Shown: positions 13,233 to 25,242 of the stretch, piece by piece
Layout: every line of letters begins with the position of its first letter
Numbering within the stretch: the first letter of the stretch is position 1
NCBI RefSeq assembly: GCF_000002995.4
Contig: NW_025062475.1
Span: forward strand, 2,294,001-2,358,000
Source of the DNA: Brugia malayi
Taxonomy: Eukaryota > Nematoda > Chromadorea > Rhabditida > Onchocercidae
Length of the DNA: 64,000 bases
Direction: 5' to 3'
Notes under the pieces: generated by a model
What the model was told of the DNA's origin: nothing
What the model saw: only the letters and a program-made list of their open reading frames with translations
Database searches by the model: none
Made by a program: the position numbers and the translations under genes

Positions 13233-14805
13233 TAGCAATTTTCATTATCTTCCATTTCTTCTTTTATAAAATTAAAACTTCATTTTTTTGCTGAATTTTT
13301 TCGACTTAAAATGAAAAATCAAGTGAAATAACAGAAAATAAAAATAAAAATAAAAACGGGTAAATTAAGGAAGATAAATTACATTCTTAATTTCATTTAT
13401 TTGTCGAAAATGTGACTTGTACTAATTAATTTAGTATTAAACTTCGCTGTTCATTTCATGCATTCCAATTAATTAATTGTTCACGGATGATAAACTGGCT
13501 TATCGTTTGATAACAAATTTATTGAAATCAAAATTTTTATTCTATTCTTTTCTTGTTTAATTTCATTAGATTATTTTACTGAAAACATTTTGAATTGTTC
13601 TTTTTTTTTTTTTTCTTTTCTTTTTTAATTTCATTTATTTACATTTTAGGTTATTTTTTTAACATTTCCAAATTGTTATGAAAAAAGTTGAAATTTTGAA
13701 TGCATAATGGTTCATATTTATTGAATATGTTTAAATTTTTCTGAAATTGATCATTTATTGCCCCCCCCCCAAAAAAAAAAAAAAAAATGTTTATATTTTT
13801 TCTTTTATGAAAGTGTAAAATTAATTTAAAACTTTCATCTTCAAATATTTACTTTGTTATTTTCTTCAACCTTTTTTTTTTTTTTTCAAGATTCTAATCC
13901 GTTTAATTATATATGCATATGGTATATTAGCAGAATTGTTTGAAATTTTTTAAAGTAATTCATCATCTTGTCGGTTGGGGTAATTAAACTCATATTAATT
14001 AATAAATCATTATCATCGCCAATATCATACATTGCAATCAGTGAATGAATGCATGAATGGGATGACAAGGAAGTGAAGTGGTTTGGCATTGAGGTCATCA
14101 TCGGTCATTAGCGCCATCCTTCACATAATCTGTAAATTGATGTATAACAAATAGCATAATGGTTAAGTGGTCAGCAATTTATCCTTTCCTATGTTATAGT
14201 ATAATATATTACGGTCATAGGGCAACATTGTATTAGTAATATACTAAAATTATTATTATTATTAATAATATTATTAATATTTATTAATAGTTATTATACA
14301 GCATAATGCAATAAAATAATTTAAATGTATAATAGAAATAAAATTTTCGAAAAAAAAAAGTGATAACATTAATAACAAACAAAACTTAAATATTTTCCTA
14401 TGTCATTAATTAAATTATTTCTGTTCCCTTTTTTTTTATGATGATTGAATTTTGAATTATTTGCTCAAATAAATTACTGCCAAAATAAGAGAGATAATTC
14501 AAATAAGTTAAAAATGATTAATTAAATTAAATTTGTTCAAATAGTGGTAAATTAGGATCGATGTAATGAAGCAGGTAGGAAAGAAAATTAGCAACAAATT
14601 AAATTAGAAATTTGAAAGGTATTTTTTATCAATGTAATATTGTACAGTTCAAAAAAATTTGACATATCATTACACTGCCAATTTAATTTATTAATTTTGG
14701 TACTATCTTATATACAATTTAATTATCAAATAATGCTACAATACACTTGTGAATAAATTAGTTTTGTGATAATACAGTATTTTTCAATGTATTTTGCTAA
14801 ATCAT
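13233..14805. other. Gene-free AT-rich spacer with a C10-A17 junction
   Basis: AT-rich sequence without a convincing exon. At 13761-13787 ten C residues are followed directly by seventeen A residues, the only long C run in the window. The stretch 14030-14120 is slightly GC-richer (ATGCATGAATGGGATGAC) but carries no supported exon. Confidence 0.5.
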
Positions 14806-14912
14806 GCTACAGTAATCCTTTCTGCTGCGTCGTGTTACAGTAATTCTTCTGCTTAGCTATGTTACAGTAATTCCTTCTGCTAAGCCATGCTACAGTAATT
14901 CTTCTCTTAATC
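14806..14912. repeat. Short diverged tandem repeat, about 30 bp x 4
   Basis: Four successive units each contain GCTACAGTAAT or GTTACAGTAAT followed by CTTCTGCT and a TAGC/AAGCCAT linker. Unit length drifts between about 28 and 32 bases. Confidence 0.75.
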
Positions 14913-16194
14913 AGAAGAAATAATATGACAATATATTATGGAATAAATAAAATAATTAATGAAAATTGAAACAAAAATGATAGAACTGAATTACTTCGAA
15001 ATAATATATTCATTATCATTTCGTTTATTTTTCATTTCTGCACTTATCTTTTAAAGTTATAAATTTATACTAAATAAATTACTGAACGATAACAGTTATC
15101 GATTTAATGATCTATTATCATTTATTGTAAAAATGTTATTATACATTGATAAAAATGATATTAAATCTTTGAATACACTTTTCTTTTAACAAATATTTTT
15201 ATGTATTTTGATAATAATAATACTTAATAATCGATTTTCTTCATTTTTTCTTAGTTTTATTTAATTTTTTATTTCATTGACAAATTTCAATAATTATTTC
15301 ATTGCAATCAAAGATTTTTTTTTTTTTTTTTTGTTCTTTTTGAGTGAAATTACAACACAATAATAATTAATAAAATGAAATTTAATTTCAAAATAGAGAA
15401 GTATATATAAAACTAAAATTTAAATTGTATTAAAGAATTATTTTATGATAACAAAAAAGAAAAAAAGAAAGGCTTTTTCCTTTTCTTTTTTTCAAACATA
15501 AAATAAATTGACTAATTTGGTTTTCAGGAAAGATTTTTTTTTGAAAGTTTAGATAATAGGATGGGATAAAAGAAAAAACGGAAATGGATAGAAATGAAAA
15601 AAAAAGGAAATTTATTCCCAAAAGATCTTCTCTCTCTCTCCCTCTCACTCTTTTCCCTCCTCTCTCTATGTATTTATTTATTTATCATTCGTTTCATTTC
15701 AAGAAGTAAAAATGTCTAATTCATATTTAGACACTTTATTACTATTATTATTAACATTATAATATATCAAAATAGTGATTATATACTCTTTTTCTTTTTC
15801 GTCTTTTTCTCTTTCTCTCTCCCTCTCTCTCTCTTTTTTTTCCTTTTTTCTTTGTTTTGATAGGAAATAAAATTGGTTCAAACAAAAGATGGAAAGAAAA
15901 AAAAAAAGAGTTGCAAAATAGTACAAATAAGCCGATGAGAATTATAGGAGAGAAAATATGGATGAGAGAGAGACAGACACACATACATATAGGAGAAAAG
16001 GAGGAAGGAATATAGAAAGAAAGAAAAAAAGTTATGTTGAAACAGTGAATTAGTTAAAAGCTATTTCAATTTTTCCCATTTTTTGAAATGTTTGAAATAG
16101 AAAAGACTAAAGTTTATGGCTTTCTCTCTTCGTTTTTTTTTTCTTTCTTTCTTTCTTTCATCAGCATAACATTTAATTTAATAGAGTATTGGAT
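14913..16194. other. AT-rich spacer with polypyrimidine and polypurine tracts
   Basis: No gene seen. Holds (TC)n-type tracts near 15627-15667 and 15800-15845, and a purine-rich stretch near 15890-16035 including GAGAGAGAGACAGACACACA. Open frames over these tracts are Lys/Arg/Glu or Phe/Ser low-complexity shadows. Confidence 0.6.
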
Positions 16195-16334
16195 TTAAAT
16201 AATAAATTTGTTAATTAAACCTTTCGTATTATTATTTAGTTAGTTATTTATTAATTATTATTATTATTGTTATCATTATCATTATTGTTATTTAGTTATT
16301 TATTTATTATTAATTATTGTTATTATTATTGTTA

Positions 16335-16395
<61 letters not shown>

Positions 16396-16620
16396 TATAT
16401 TATTATTATCAATTATTTATTATTATTATTATTACTATCATTATTATTAATGCTATTATTATCATCATCATTATAATTATAATTATTATCGTTATTGTTA
16501 ACCTTTCATATTATTTATTTATTGTTACTATTATTATTATAATTATTATCGTTATTATTATCACTGCTATTATTACTGCTATTATTATTGTTATTGTTAT
16601 CATTATTATTGTTGTAACCA
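16195..16620. repeat. Large (ATT)n/(TTA)n microsatellite
   Basis: About 420 bases of ATT units with interspersed GTT, ATC and ACT. It produces artificial poly-Tyr, poly-Leu and poly-Ile open frames on both strands. The purest segment lies at about 16335-16390. Confidence 0.95.
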
Positions 16621-16751
16621 TTGTTTGTTTCGTTTGTTGTTGAAGCGCAAAAATTTTTGTATACTTCTGAAATTTAATGAAATTTGATAGATTGCTAGTT
16701 GTAAAATGTTTCATTTGTCAGTCTGATTGAAATGTTCCCTTCTCATCTCAA

Positions 16752-17065
16752 CAGCAAACATCATCATCATTACCATCATTATCATCATCATAATTATTAT
16801 TGTCAATGTAGTCTGCTAACTATCAGATTATCTCAGTAATCTATCCGGATAATCCAATATCAAACTAGTTGATGATGTTGGCAGTAATGTTAATGTTGAC
16901 AGTGATGATGATGATGATGATGGTGATATTAGTGTTGTTAATGAGCAACATGACAGGTATGATAAAAAGGTAGGAATAAATGTTGATTTTTTAAAGAAGA
17001 ATGATATAGATTGATGATGATAATGATGATGATGATGATGATGAGAGAGAGAGAGAGAAAGGATT
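16752..17065. repeat. ATC/GAT trinucleotide cluster
   Basis: ATC-rich words at 16755-16800 (CATCATCATCATTACC) change to GATGATGATGATGATGATGG by 16900-16925 and again at 17015-17045, ending in a short GA run. Opposite-strand complementarity between the ATC and GAT tracts could allow a loose fold-back structure. Confidence 0.8.
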
Positions 17066-17394
17066 AAAAATGAAAAAAAAAAAAAAGTTGATTAGTGAGA
17101 TATGAATTAATTGATAGGAATGATTTTAATGACTGAACTTTTAAATATTTCAAGTGGAAAAAATTGTTCATTAACAAAAATTTTGTAAAAAATGAAAGAG
17201 ATAAGTTGAGGAAATGAAAAGTTATAATAATAATAAAGTAAGAAAAATTATGAGATAATATTATTAGTTGGATTAAAAATGATACAAATTATTTAATAAT
17301 AGACGATATTGTTAATTAATTAATTAATTAATCTTTGCATTACTATCTCTGTTCAATTCTATATGTTACACTTTGATATTTACCACAACAACAA

Positions 17395-17660
17395 TTGAAA
17401 CAACCGCTATTACTACTAATATTACTACTATTACTACTAATATTACTACTATTACTACTAATATTACTACTATTGCTATTACTACTACTACTACTATTAC
17501 TACTATTGATATTATTACTACTACCATTACTACTGTTAATATTATTACTACTACTATTACTATCATTATTACTAGTGTTGCTTCTATTTTATTACTTATT
17601 GCTAGTCATTAATGATTTTATTACCATTACTATTGTTACTACTATTACTAATAATACAGT
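17395..17660. repeat. (ATTACTACT)n-type microsatellite/minisatellite
   Basis: TACTACTAT and ATTACTACT words repeat with a local 18-base higher-order period at about 17408-17470 (ATTACTACTAATATTACT). It gives spurious poly-Leu, poly-Thr/Ile and poly-Val frames. Confidence 0.9.
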
Positions 17661-18359
17661 TGGTGCAATAATGATAATAATTTTTTTCTAAAATAATTAT
17701 ATAATTAAATTGTTTACAATTTGTATTGTAAATAAATGAATAACAGTATTAGTTGAAGAAAAGAAAAACTTTCAAATTGTTTAATTTTTGATAATGAACA
17801 AAGAAATTATTTGAAATCACTAGCACAATTTATCAGAATTTTACAATCATTTAATAGATAATTTAAAATTTTGCTAAAACATTTGTGAATGATATCAATA
17901 ATGCTAACATGTATTTCACATCATTATGCTAAAATCGGCTGAATTAAATTGATTAAAAATGAATAAGTCATATTTTAATTAATACTTTGATCAATATTTT
18001 GTGCTTCATTATATGCTACCAAGAATTATCTTATATGAAACAAAATGCATTAAATATATTTGGCTATTATTAAAGAGTAATTTCTAAATGTATAAAGTAT
18101 ATACTTATGTTATTATAATATTACACAATATGATTAACTTTTGAAATTACTCATTAATAATCTTATTTTAAATTAAATTTTAATTATGCATACAATAAAG
18201 TTTTTCTGAACAAATTTCATACTTTTCCTTCTTGAACCAATATTTAATATATTAATTCAATTATCTTGAAATAATATTGTATTTTTTTTTTGCTTTTAAT
18301 CGAAATCTTTTTTTTTTTGGTTTTATTGTTATTATACGACATTTACATTAATCAAATCA
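17661..18359. other. Gene-free AT-rich spacer
   Basis: AT-rich sequence with no supported exon, repeat array or RNA gene. Confidence 0.5.
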
Positions 18360-18641
18360 TTTTCCTCTCATTTTTATCACTGATCGGTCATTTTATCACT
18401 CCCTTAATTTTCCTCTCATTTTTATCACTGATCGGTCATTTTATCACTCCCTTAATTTTCCTCTCATTTTTATCACTGATCGGTCATTTTATCACTCCCT
18501 TAATTTTCCTCTCATTTTTATCACTGATCGGTCATTTTATCACTCCCTTAATTTTCCTCTCATTTTTATCACTGATCGGTCATTTTATCACTCCCTTAAT
18601 TTTCCTCTCATTTTTATCACTGATCGGTCATTTTATCACTT
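18360..18641. repeat. 48-bp minisatellite, six near-perfect copies, one frame fully open
   Basis: Six units of 48 bp, nearly identical, each containing TCACTGATCGGTCATTTT. Because 48 is a multiple of three, the plus frame stays open across the array and would encode a 16-residue hydrophobic repeat (FLSFLSLIGHFITPL). That open frame spans about 18290-18685, begins at a TTG, and has no recognisable splice or initiation context. I treat it as a minisatellite whose open frame follows from its period. Confidence 0.9.
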
Positions 18642-18685
18642 TCTTCATTTTCATTTCAGTAATTGCTAGTATTGTCGAATTTTAA

Positions 18686-21600
18686 TAAAACATAAAATGT
18701 TCGTTCTTATTGGATTCTTCTAAATAAAAAATAAAGTGAAAATTGGACATTGAAAAGCAGAAAAATTGAAAAAAAAAAAAGTGAGAATGAAATGATTAGC
18801 AGAAAATTTAACATTTATTACTAAACATTTTCTTGTGCTTAAAGCAACTATAATCTGTTTTCGACACTTTTTTTCCTTTCATCTTATCATATTAGCTTTG
18901 AAATATATTAAAAGTATGACACAAATGCTTAAAATAACTTTTAAAATTTCTTCCACTTTTTTATCTTTTCATAAAATTGGAAGTAAATTGTATGATTTCA
19001 ATTTTAAAATTACTTTAAAATCGATATTTGTACAAAATGAAGAAAAAAAAAGGATGAAAAGGAAATATATGAAATATAATTATATAATTTGAAACAAAAA
19101 TATTTAATTAATAACAAATTTTTTTGATTAACAAAATTTTAAGCATTAAAAATTTTTAAAAGATAAATTTATTATGTTATTTCAATCAATTGCACTAGTA
19201 AAATGTTCAATTTTTTTTTTTTTTTTTTTGCTTTTTCTCTTTTTGAAATACTAACTTAACTATTTGTATACTTTTTATCAATTAATCAGCTTAATTAAAT
19301 TTATTCAACAAATATTTAAGCATAATCAATAAAAATTTTCAAAAAAAAAAAAAAAAATAATTTTTTGATATAAAATTTAAAAAAATAATTGTTTACAGTT
19401 CAATTTAAAATTTTTATTTCATGATTTTTTTTAACAAAAATAATTTGAAAGAAAAATTTTTTTAATATGATTTATTTTAAAAGTCATCACTTTTGTTCAA
19501 ATCATTTACGACTCATACAAAATGAATTTGACACTTGGCTATAAATAATTGTCCCACGATGCCTTCCTTCCTTCCATTTCAATCCATTTTATATCTTCAA
19601 TCTTCAATCTAACAAAATTACTATCACTTTGGCATTTAACTTTTACTATTTAACTTAACTTTATCTTACTTTTTCGTTTTGTTTCTTTATCAAAAAGAAA
19701 AGGCATAAAATTACTCAAAAATATTTTATATTTTATTTCGTTTCTGTTTTAAAAAAAAAAAAAAATTTGTTATTATTATGCTTACCATAATTACAAGAAT
19801 GGTTTCTTAATATTACTTATATCAATAATAATAAATGTCATCTAAACAGAATAATAATAAATATTATTAAATTACAAATAAAATAATAATAGATGCAAAC
19901 AATAATATATTATTAATTTATAGATTTTACAATTAATAATAATATCAAATAGTTTGATTAAATAATTTGTAAAGTATAAAAGTATTATTTATAAATATAT
20001 ATAAATAGATTTAAATTTTAAATAAATTTAAATATTACTTCTACCAATAATCGTAATAATAATTACAGTTGTACCTTTCGTGATATTATTATTATTGTTG
20101 TTGTTATTATTACTACTACTATTATTACTTATTGTAGTTATTAATGTAATTGCATATTTCTTTAAAATATAATTTTCTTTCCTGTAATTTTGATTACTTA
20201 TAGTAATCAAAATTTTGAGTAACATTTCCAATTCAATGAATTTAAAAGAAAATATTCAAAAATTTTCAAACTGATTTGATAATAATGTCAACACCATCCA
20301 TTTTATTTACCAAATAATTGCTTAGACAAATTAATTTAAAGCTTTCTTGCAAATTATTTACAGATCATTGAACTATTCAATTCTTTTCCAAATTTATAAA
20401 CTTTATAAAATTATACTAAATTGCATTTTCTTTATGGTTAAAATTAATTATTCCTTTAATTGGTGAATTTTAAAAATTTTTCAATTTAAATCAAAAAATT
20501 TTTAATTTACAATCAAAAAAAAAAAAAAAAAAGAAACAATCATTAATCTCATTTTATGTCTTTTTTTTTCTTTCTAACATTTGTTGAAAATTTTTTAATG
20601 ACAAAATTCAAATTGAATAATTACCATTGTCATATCATTGTGATACGCATTGAATGAAATGAAAATGAAACAAAAAAAAAAATTGGATTAATTAAATTTG
20701 CATTTGAGAAAATGAATTTCTTTTTTTTTTCTTATTTATTCTTTTAATTTTCTAAGAAAATAAAAGGAAAAAATTAAATTTTTTTTTCTCCTTTTTTTCT
20801 TAATATTTTGAATTTAATTTTTTAAAAAATTTTTATTTATAATAATTTTTTTTTTTAATAGTTTGAAATACTTTCTTTTTTGTTAGTAAAATTCCAACTT
20901 ATCACAATTTTTCATCCTTTTCTTCCACTTTCATCCATCTTTCCTCTCCTCTCCTCTCTTCCTCTCTCCTCCCCTTCTCCTCCTTCTCTCCTCCTCCTCC
21001 TCCTTCTTCTGCTATTCCTGTTTATATTCGGTTATTATCCGTTCCGGAAATCGGTTACTCACCATTCCCTGGTTATTGGTTTACACTTTTAACCATCCAT
21101 ATATACTGCAAAAGATTGATGTATTTTAGATTTATCCGTCTATTGTGTTATTAACTTCAAAATTTTAAAAGTTTCATTTCTTTCTCTCTCTCTCTCTCCC
21201 TTTCTCTCCCTCTCCCTCTCTCTCTCTCTTTTTTCTCTTCTAATTTCTTATCTTTTATAAATTTTCCACTAAAATTTTCAATTTATTCTATAATTTAATA
21301 TGTATGATAAAGCCTTTAATTCTCATTTCATTTTTTAAATGTCAATTTTTAAAACTAAATTTTTTGTTTATTTTCAAATAAATAAATAATTTTCGTTTTC
21401 TTTTTTTTCTTTTTTTTTTGGAAAATTTTTCAAATTTTGAAATTATTCTAAAAGAAAAAGAAAAAAGAAAAAAAAAATCAAAGACAAAAGGATTAGATTG
21501 TAAATAAAGTAAACAACTGTTAGTGATGTATTAATGACAAAAGAATCGGACAAGAAGCTAATCATTTGAGTTAAAAGAAATGGAGTACTGTTGATGGATG

Positions 21601-24371
21601 ATGATAAATTGATTAAATGATAACATTTGATAAATAATTTATCAAATGTTATCACTAATAAATTTAGACAATTAATATTGTTGTTTATTCGGAATTTTTG
21701 GCTAAAGCTATATGTACGAATTAATTAATCAAATATTGCTTAAAATAAAATAAAAATTTGTGCTATTAATTTTGTATTATTTTTTTTTTTTAAATTATTT
21801 TTGGTTAATTTAATTTTTTCTCTTTTCATTAAAGAAATGCAAATTTAATTTAATTATTTTTAATTCTTCTTTGTTGAAAATCTTTTTTTTTTTTTTTGCT
21901 TAAAATCATAAAATTTTAATTGAATTATTTTTGATTGTTTAAATAAATGTTTTTTTTTTTTTTTTTGTTTTGTTTTGGCCAACAAATATGAATTAATTCG
22001 ATTATTATTTAATTTTAATCTTGAATTTTGATGAATATTTTTGATTTCTAAATTTAAATTTTAATTATATTTTAAATTAACATTCGCAATTTGTCGAGAA
22101 GCGATGTATGATAACGATGATTTGAATATTTATAAATATTTAAAATGTTTGGAAAAACTACTGCTAAGCAATATAGTTTCATTTGTCTTATGCTATTGTA
22201 ATTAATTTCATTTAATTAATTTTTGTTTTATTTAATTAATTTTTCATTAATTAAAATTTCAATCTAATTAATCGCACTTTTTTTTTGTTTACAAAATTTT
22301 ATTTGTATTATTTGTAAAAAAATTAAAAAAGAAATGACAAAGGAGAAAAATAATATTTTTATGTAATAAGGAAATAAAAAAAAACAATAAATTATGTAAA
22401 CAAATAAACAAATTAATTAATTAATTAATTAAAAGGATTATAGTGAGAGAAAAAAAAAGGTAATTAATTGAAATTATTATTATACAATCATAAGAGATAA
22501 CACTTTTAAATATTTATCAAAATTTTGAAATAATTTCAATGGTAATTTTGATAAATTATAAAATACAATTAAATATTATCAAAATTAAAAATTACCCAAA
22601 TTATTTTATTATTAGTAAGTTTTTTCGCTTTTTTTTTTGAAAATATTTTGATTAATTGATAAATGGATGAATTTTTTTTTTTTTCTTACTGACAACGTAT
22701 ATTAAAATAAAATTTTAATGTAACCTAAAATTAAGCACAATACGTTTTTAATATTATAAATTAAAAATGATATACTAAAATTAATTAATACAAAACAAAA
22801 TGTTTAATCTAAACAAACACATAAAAAAAATTTTTTTTTTTTTAAAAAAAGAATTTAAGTTACTCTTTCGGTCCCTTTTATCTTTACTAATAATTACTTT
22901 ACTAATAAAAACAAAATTCGAGAATTTTCTTTTCTTTTTTTCCTTTTTTTTTTTTGCTCTATTTATTTGATTATTAATTGATGAAAATTTTTTTTTGCAT
23001 TAAAAAAAATTTTTTTTTTTTTTATAATACATAAAAAAATTTGAAATCTTCATTGTGTATTAATTTTTTTCAATTTTATTTAATTTTTTTTTTTTTTTTT
23101 ATTCTATTCATTTGACCTATATTTATAAATAACACCTGCTCTTTTGTCCCTTTTCTTTTTTTTTTTTTTTGAAATTTTTATTTTTTAAAAAAAATTTTTT
23201 TATAATTAAAATTATTTTTTTAGAAAAATAAATAATAAATAAACTAACTTTTCTTTTTTCCTACTAATTACTTATGAGATTTATTATGAATTTAAAGTGC
23301 TATAACATATGTTTAGTGTTGTAGTATTTGCTAACTAATCAAAGGTAACAGAGGTCAGATAGAAATGAAAGGTAACAAAAGGTCAAATGAAAATAAAAGG
23401 TTGCTGAAAGAGAGAGAGAGAGAGGGAAAGAGGGAGGGAGAGAGAGAGGGAGGGAGAGTTGGGGTCAATCGTCATCTTATCAATCAACATAATCTAAACC
23501 TCAGGGAACTAACTACTAACTAACTTCTAGAATTATTCCATTTCAGTTTATTACACTTTTTCTAGCAAAAGAAACGATAAAATAATTTTAATCTCTTTTA
23601 TTTGCTAAAAAAAATAAATAAATAAATAAAATTAAAACGAATAAAATATTTTTTTCTAAAAATTTCAATTAAAAAATATACACAAATTGAAGTAGAAAAA
23701 AATTATACTAAAATTTAAATTTTTCAATTTAAAAAATTTTACAAAACAAATTTAAATATTAGATAAAAAATAAATTTAAATTTCATCAAGAAAAATGTTT
23801 GAATTTTGATTAATTAATCAAAGTATTTCAATTTTTTTTTTTTTTTAATTCTAAAAATTTGTTTAGACATTAAATTAAAACATGTAAATAAGAGTAAAAA
23901 TTTTTCAATTTTTAATTTAGTTTCTATATAAAATTTAAATTTTAACAATTATTAATTTTTAATTAATTTTAAATTAATAATTTATTAATTTCTAACATTG
24001 CACTGAAAAAGATTTTCATTTTTCTTTGAAAGTTTATTGAGGAGAAAATTATAAACAAATAATTATTTAATGAATAATTTAAAAATATTAAATTTAATCA
24101 ATAAATATTTGATAAGTTAATCAATTATGATATAATTATCATTTTGTATTGTTTAAATTTGAATAATTTATATAAAATTAACTTATTTAAATTGATTAAG
24201 TAATAGTGAAAATAAAATAGTATTAAAAGAGAGTACCATGACACTTCTTTTTTTTTCATTTTCACATTTCGGTATGATATGTTGGTATAATGTTCAAGGT
24301 CATTTGAAAATTCTCTTTTTCATCTTTGATTCTTTTTTTTTTTTTTTTTGTTTGTTTAGTTAAGGAATGAT
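18686..24371. other. Gene-free AT-rich spacer with many homopolymers
   Basis: Nearly 5.7 kb with no supported exon. Runs of 12-20 A or T occur every few hundred bases. Pyrimidine or purine tracts lie at about 20940-21010 (CTC/TCC), 21180-21232 (TC) and 23407-23459 (GA, GGGA), and a TTAATTAA cluster near 22412-22430. A direct inverted pair at 21617-21653 (GATAACATTTGATAAA and its complement) could form a 16-bp stem. Confidence 0.55.
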
Positions 24372-24709
24372 TTTTAGGTTAAATATTTTCTAATGAAATA
24401 GAAATTAAATTAAATAATTTTAAATTGAGTATACATAGCAAATTTTTAGGACAAATATTTTTTAATGAAATAGAAATTAAATTAAATAATTTTAAATTGA
24501 GTATACATAGCAAATTTTTAGGACAAATATTTTTTAATGAAATAGAAATTAAATTAAATAATTTTAAATTGAGTATACATAGCAAATTTTTAGGACAAAT
24601 ATTTTTTAATGAAATAGAAATTAAATTAAATAATTTTAAATTGAGTATACATAGCAAATTTTTAGGACAAATATTTTTTAATGAAATAGAAATTAAATTA
24701 AATAATTTT

Positions 24710-24718
<9 letters not shown>
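24372..24718. repeat. 72-bp minisatellite, about 4.7 copies, followed by (AT)n
   Basis: Units of 72 bp contain GAGTATACATAGCAAATTTT and GAAATAGAAATTAAATTA. The period is divisible by three and both strands keep an open frame through the array (24-residue repeats containing SIHSKFLGQIFF on plus and LCILNLKLFNLIS on minus). The array ends in a clean (AT)n tract at about 24718-24741. No gene context is visible, so it is called a repeat. Confidence 0.92.
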
Positions 24719-24741
<23 letters not shown>

Positions 24742-25242
24742 GCAAATAAATAGAAATTAAAATAGCATAATTTTAAAACAAAGTATTTTGTAAAATCATA
24801 ACAAAATAAGTGAATAATGTTTTGAGAGAAATAAATGTAAAATAATGAAAAATAAATTTAAAAAAATTTTTGTTGAAAAATAAAATTGATTAGAATTGTT
24901 ATTGTATAGTTTTGATATAAAAATTCAATTTTAACATTTTTTTTTTTTTTTTCTATAATATGTTATTTAAAATAATAATTAATTTTTTTCTGATTAATGA
25001 TAATTGTTTTTTTCTTTTTTTTTAATCGTAATTTGAATATTTATAAATTAATTTTTAAATTTTGATATGTTTCAGTATTATAAATTATAAAATTACGACG
25101 ATATTATTGTGAAAATACGACAAAAGAAAATGGAAATAAAATATGAAATTAATTGCAAACATTGAATTATTGGAATGTATTTGTGCGCTTTTACAGTAAT
25201 TCACTTAAAACAAAGTAAACAATACAATTGCGCCAAAGGCTA
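24742..25242. other. 5' flank of the menorin gene
   Basis: AT-rich sequence leading to the menorin start. A TTTTACAG at about 25190-25197, 46 bases before the ATG, has the look of a spliced-leader acceptor. This is a guess from consensus only. Confidence 0.35.

Noticed and set aside
15430..15984. Lys/Arg/Glu-rich and Phe-rich minus-strand frames
   Set aside because: Translations of (TC)n and A/T runs without splice or family support.
16267..16714. Poly-Tyr, poly-Leu and poly-Ile frames
   Set aside because: Translations of an (ATT)n tract on both strands.
17366..17691. Poly-Leu, poly-Thr and poly-Val frames
   Set aside because: Translations of an (ACT/ATT)n tract on both strands.
20880..21092. 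Ser/Pro/Leu-rich frame
   Set aside because: Translation of a CTC/TCC pyrimidine tract.
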